From Shewanella algicola (lineage in GTDB: Bacteria; Pseudomonadota; Gammaproteobacteria; Enterobacterales; Shewanellaceae): DNA of 64,000 nucleotides. Position numbers and translations under genes: made by a program. The notes beneath the pieces were generated by a model that worked only from the letters and a program-made list of their open reading frames with translations, made no database searches and was not told the origin of the DNA. Below, piece after piece: positions 60,585-64,000 of this stretch. Position 1 is the stretch's first letter. Each line of letters starts with the position of its first letter. The stretch spans positions 1-64,000 of the forward strand of contig NZ_BMQI01000013.1 in the NCBI RefSeq assembly GCF_014648035.1, in the 5' to 3' direction.

Positions 60585-61973
60585 GTGGCGGTTTCACTTT
60601 GGCAACAATGTATCGGCAGACTGCAAGATGAGTTATCAGCCCAGCAGTTCAGTATGTGGATCCGTCCGTTACAAGCTGAAATGGATGGTGATACTCTGGT
60701 TTTGTATGCGCCAAATCGTTTTGTACTTGATTGGGTACGCGATAAATACATTAATATCATTAATCAATTTTTCACTGAACAAATGGGCAGTGATGCACCT
60801 CAGTTGCGTTTTGATATTGGTAGCCGTCCGTCTTCTGCACGTCCTGTTGCTCCAACCCCTGTAGCCGCTAAGCCTGTGAGTAGCCAAACGCGTGCTCAAG
60901 TTGGCACAACGTCATTTAATACCCAGGCAGAACCGATTGTTAATGCCAATCATCGCAGTAACATCAACCCGACTTATCAGTTTGATAACTTCGTTGAAGG
61001 TAAATCAAACCAACTTGGTAAAGCGGCTGCCTTACAAGTATCTGAAAACCCTGGTGGCGCATATAACCCATTATTTTTATACGGTGGTACCGGTTTAGGT
61101 AAAACCCACTTATTGCATGCTGTCGGTAATGGGATCATTAAAAATAATCCGAACGCTAAAGTGGTGTATATGCATTCTGAGCGTTTTGTACAGGACATGG
61201 TCAAAGCCTTACAAAATAATGCCATTGAAGAATTTAAACGTTATTACCGCAGTGTCGATGCCCTGTTTATTGACGATATTCAATTTTTTGCCAATAAAGA
61301 TCGTTCTCAAGAAGAGTTTTTTCATACCTTCAATGCGCTACTAGAAGGTAATCACCAAATTATTTTAACTTCAGACCGTTATCCTAAAGAGATCGACGGG
61401 GTAGAAGATCGCTTAAAATCTCGCTTTGGTTGGGGGTTAACGGTTGCCATCGAGCCACCTGAATTAGAAACCCGCGTGGCGATTTTAATGCGTAAAGCAC
61501 AAGAGAGTGGCATTAACCTGCCTGATGAAGTGGCCTTTTTTATTGCTAAGCGTTTACGTTCAAACGTACGCGAGCTTGAAGGTGCATTAAACCGCGTTAT
61601 TGCTAACGCTAACTTCACCGGTCGTCCAATTACTATTGATTTTGTGCGTGAAGCGTTACGTGATCTCTTGGCACTGCAAGAAAAATTAGTCACTATAGAC
61701 AATATTCAGAAGACGGTTGCTGAATACTACAAAATTAAAATGGCTGATATGCTGTCTAAACGTCGTTCACGGAGTGTGGCAAGACCACGACAAGTGGCGA
61801 TGGCGCTATCTAAAGAACTCACTAACCAAAGCTTGCCAGAAATTGGTGATGCTTTTGGTGGTCGTGACCATACGACGGTATTACATGCTTGTCGTAAAAT
61901 TGCGCAACTGCGTGAAGAGAGTCATGACATTAAAGAAGATTACGCTAACTTGATTAGAACTTTGTCTTCTTAA
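60585..61973 (+). CDS. dnaA: Chromosomal replication initiator DnaA
   Basis: Protein of 462 aa. Domain I ([20 protein letters not shown]), a variable linker to about residue 130, AAA+ domain III with [16 protein letters not shown] and LFIDDIQFF, and domain IV with [13 protein letters not shown] for box recognition. The start is GTG at 60585 with GGGG upstream. Followed by dnaN (18 bp) and recF. Confidence 0.98.
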   Translation: MAVSLWQQCIGRLQDELSAQQFSMWIRPLQAEMDGDTLVLYAPNRFVLDWVRDKYINIINQFFTEQMGSDAPQLRFDIGSRPSSARPVAPTPVAAKPVSSQTRAQVGTTSFNTQAEPIVNANHRSNINPTYQFDNFVEGKSNQLGKAAALQVSENPGGAYNPLFLYGGTGLGKTHLLHAVGNGIIKNNPNAKVVYMHSERFVQDMVKALQNNAIEEFKRYYRSVDALFIDDIQFFANKDRSQEEFFHTFNALLEGNHQIILTSDRYPKEIDGVEDRLKSRFGWGLTVAIEPPELETRVAILMRKAQESGINLPDEVAFFIAKRLRSNVRELEGALNRVIANANFTGRPITIDFVREALRDLLALQEKLVTIDNIQKTVAEYYKIKMADMLSKRRSRSVARPRQVAMALSKELTNQSLPEIGDAFGGRDHTTVLHACRKIAQLREESHDIKEDYANLIRTLSS

Positions 61974-61991
61974 TTCAGGGAATGTAGAACG

Positions 61992-63092
61992 ATGAAATTT
62001 TCAATTGATAGGGATGCCCTATTAAAGCCGCTGCAACTAGTGTGCGGCGCGGTAGAACGCAGACACAATTTACCGATTCTTGCTAATTTATTAGTTGAGG
62101 TTAGTGAAGACTCACTTAAGCTAACAGGCACGGATTTAGAGGTTGAACTCGTTGGGCAAGCCGCTATACACGGTGACATCAACATTGGTCGCACTACCGT
62201 TCCTGCCAAAAAATTACTCGACATTGTTAAGTCTCTTCCTGAACAAAGCGAATTAAAAGTAGAACAACAAGATGGTAAATGGTTGTTACGCTCGGGTCGT
62301 AGCCGTTTTTCATTAGCCACATTGCCAGCAGAAGATTATCCTAATGTTGAAGCGTTCCAGGCTGATATTGAATTTAGCTTAAAGCAGGGTGTATTAAAGT
62401 CGATTATCGACTCAACTCAGTTTTCAATGGCTAACCAGGATGTGCGCTATTACCTCAATGGTTTATTATTTGAAACCGAAGGTAATGTACTACGCGCTAT
62501 TGCTACCGACGGCCACCGTTTGGCGTTAAGCCATCGTACTATTGATATTTCTTTGCCTGAAAAACAAGTGATTGTGCCACGTAAAGGGGTAGTTGAAATG
62601 GCACGTTTGCTTGAAAGCGACGACCAAGACATTACCATTGCGATTGGCGATAACGCGATTCGCGCGATGACGAGCTCTGCGGTATTTACCAGTAAATTAG
62701 TTGATGGCCGTTTTCCTGATTACCGCCGGGTGTTACCAAAGGGTGGTAACAAGGTGGTTATTGCCAGCCGCAATCAATTAAAACAAGCGTTAACCCGTGC
62801 ATCGATTTTATCGAACGAAAAGTTCCGTGGTGTACGCATTCAACTTGAGCCTGGTTTGTTAAAAATTACCGCCAACAACCCAGAGCAAGAAGAAGCCGAA
62901 GAAATTATCGACGTTGATTATGATTCAGATAAGCTCGAAATTGGTTTTAACGTGAGTTATTTATTAGATGTACTGAATAACCTCGCCAGCGATGATGTGC
63001 GTATAACGCTCATTGATGGTAACTCAAGTGCATTGATAGAGAACCACAAAGAAGAAGATTCTATGTATGTGGTGATGCCAATGCGTCTGTAA
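61992..63092 (+). CDS. dnaN: DNA polymerase III beta subunit (sliding clamp)
   Basis: Protein of 366 aa, three clamp folds. Starts MKFSIDRDALLKPLQLVCGAV and ends DSMYVVMPMRL, the cleft-forming C-terminus bound by clamp ligands. Same length as E. coli DnaN. Ends at a hairpin before recF. Confidence 0.98.
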   Translation: MKFSIDRDALLKPLQLVCGAVERRHNLPILANLLVEVSEDSLKLTGTDLEVELVGQAAIHGDINIGRTTVPAKKLLDIVKSLPEQSELKVEQQDGKWLLRSGRSRFSLATLPAEDYPNVEAFQADIEFSLKQGVLKSIIDSTQFSMANQDVRYYLNGLLFETEGNVLRAIATDGHRLALSHRTIDISLPEKQVIVPRKGVVEMARLLESDDQDITIAIGDNAIRAMTSSAVFTSKLVDGRFPDYRRVLPKGGNKVVIASRNQLKQALTRASILSNEKFRGVRIQLEPGLLKITANNPEQEEAEEIIDVDYDSDKLEIGFNVSYLLDVLNNLASDDVRITLIDGNSSALIENHKEEDSMYVVMPMRL

Positions 63093-63116
63093 TACGTTAT
63101 TGTCTAAATACTATAT

Positions 63117-63142
63117 AAAAGGTGCTGCAAAGCACCTTCTTT
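63117..63142 (+). terminator. Terminator-like hairpin between dnaN and recF
   Basis: Stem AAGGTGCT / AGCACCTT with loop GCAA followed by CTTTG. The short T-run suggests partial termination, so some transcripts continue into recF. Confidence 0.6.
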
Positions 63143-63180
63143 GTCTCTATTGCTTTATTTGGCTATCACAATAGGTGTTC

Positions 63181-64000
63181 ATGAGTTTATCGCGCATTAC
63201 CATTGGCTCGTTTCGTAATATTACCGCAGCAACGCTTAACCCAAGCGATGGGTTAAACTTGATTTACGGTCAAAATGGCAGCGGTAAAACCAGTATTTTA
63301 GAAGCGATTTACTTTTTAGGCATGGGACGTTCTTTTCGCAGTCACTTATCACAACGAGTGATTAATAATGATGACGATAAACTCACCCTTTTTGCCAATC
63401 TTATCCAAGATGAAAATGACTGTAAAATTGGTCTAAGACGTCATCGAAACGGCGAAATTGAAGTCAAAATTAATGGCGAAAAAGTCAAACGCTTATCCAC
63501 ATTAGCTGAAACGTTGCCTATTCAAGTTATTACCCCCGAAAGTTTTTCTTTACTGTTTGAAGGACCAAAAGCTCGCAGACAGTTTATTGATTGGGGCGCA
63601 TTTCATTCTGACCCACATTTTTATCAAGCCTGGGTGAATGTTCGTAAGGTATTAAAGCAACGTAATCAATTGCTTCGTAACCAATCTCCTTATAGCCAAA
63701 TACAATTTTGGGATAAAGAGCTGGTGCGGTATGCTGAACAAGTTACCGACATACGAAATCGATATGTAGACTCGTTAAATGAGCTACTTAAGGGTATAAT
63801 AGGACGGTTTTTACCTCAGGTTGATATTAAGGTTTCTTTTACCCGAGGATGGGACAGCAAAACGGATTTTTCGCAGTTACTTGAAAACCAATATTCGCGC
63901 GATGTTGCCGCGGGTAACACGGGCAGCGGTCCTCATAAAGCAGACTTACGTTTGCGAGTAGGTAACTTACCTGCACAAGATGCATTGTCCCGTGGACAAT
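63181..64000 (+). CDS. recF: DNA replication and repair protein RecF (partial, runs off the window)
   Basis: The first 273 codons of the gene are visible with no stop. Starts [14 protein letters not shown], with Walker [15 protein letters not shown] and [35 protein letters not shown] and [10 protein letters not shown] are RecF signatures. ATG is preceded by AGG. It loads RecA at gaps with RecO and RecR. Confidence 0.95.
   Translation, partial: MSLSRITIGSFRNITAATLNPSDGLNLIYGQNGSGKTSILEAIYFLGMGRSFRSHLSQRVINNDDDKLTLFANLIQDENDCKIGLRRHRNGEIEVKINGEKVKRLSTLAETLPIQVITPESFSLLFEGPKARRQFIDWGAFHSDPHFYQAWVNVRKVLKQRNQLLRNQSPYSQIQFWDKELVRYAEQVTDIRNRYVDSLNELLKGIIGRFLPQVDIKVSFTRGWDSKTDFSQLLENQYSRDVAAGNTGSGPHKADLRLRVGNLPAQDALSRGQ

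Overview
The window is chromosomal DNA from a marine gammaproteobacterium, most likely a Shewanella. The evidence is the gene order around the replication origin (atp operon, parAB, rsmG, mnmG, oriC-like region, mioC; then mnmE, yidC, yidD, rnpA, rpmH, dnaA, dnaN, recF), menB for menaquinone, and protein sequences of Alteromonadales type. No rRNA, tRNA, CRISPR array or transposase gene was seen. The extreme left edge does hold tandem rRNA-type promoters firing leftward out of the window.

Layout. 1-3.6 kb: rRNA-type P1/P2 promoters, ccoG, a small membrane-anchored protein, menB and a DUF2061 gene behind a Fur-box-like site. 3.6-24.4 kb: a large galactoside and galactose utilisation region. It holds a GH42 beta-galactosidase, a GH36 alpha-galactosidase, a DgoR/FadR-type regulator, a galactose-dehydrogenase-like SDR, 2-keto-3-deoxygalactonate kinase, an SMP-30 lactonase, glpD, galT, galK, a secreted alpha/beta hydrolase, a TonB-dependent receptor, a tryptophan-halogenase-like flavoprotein, a SapC-like protein and a vSGLT-like symporter. 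A chemoreceptor with a sigma-28 promoter follows. 26.3-28.9 kb: a PepSY/FMN-binding/porin trio behind a Fur-like promoter. 29.2-35.5 kb: accessory genes (quinone-oxidoreductase-like enzyme with its TetR regulator, rlmI, a TagF/TagD pair, an orphan HsdR-N nuclease). 35.6-49.5 kb: glmS, glmR, glmU, the complete atpIBEFHAGDC operon, parBA and rsmG. 49.5-52.3 kb: mnmG, oriC-like region, mioC. 52.6-55.6 kb: formaldehyde detoxification (fghA, adhC, LysR). 55.6-64 kb: an exonuclease, mnmE, yidC/yidD/rnpA/rpmH, then dnaA, dnaN and the start of recF.

How the sugar genes fit together. The receptor and symporter would import galactosides. The two cytoplasmic galactosidases release galactose. Galactose then enters either the Leloir route (galK, galT) or a DeLey-Doudoroff oxidative route (SDR, lactonase, DgoK). 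Neither route is complete here: galE and galM, and the galactonate dehydratase and aldolase, are missing from the window. An AT-rich palindrome close to TAGTATTTATCATATAAAT recurs in front of the alpha-galactosidase, the regulator/SDR pair, glpD, galT and the TonB receptor. It is a candidate operator for the DgoR-like regulator. glpD carries this site, alpha- and beta-galactosidases occur together, and a secreted esterase-like protein lies in the locus. I infer that the natural substrate may be a galactose-glycerol compound (algal galactolipid headgroup or floridoside).

Origin. The mnmG-mioC interval has 16 GATC sites in 367 bp, three perfect TTATCCACA boxes and GATCTT repeats, arranged as in E. 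coli oriC. The rpmH-dnaA interval is equally GATC-dense (10 in 187 bp) and is where gene orientation flips, so the two intervals are reported separately.
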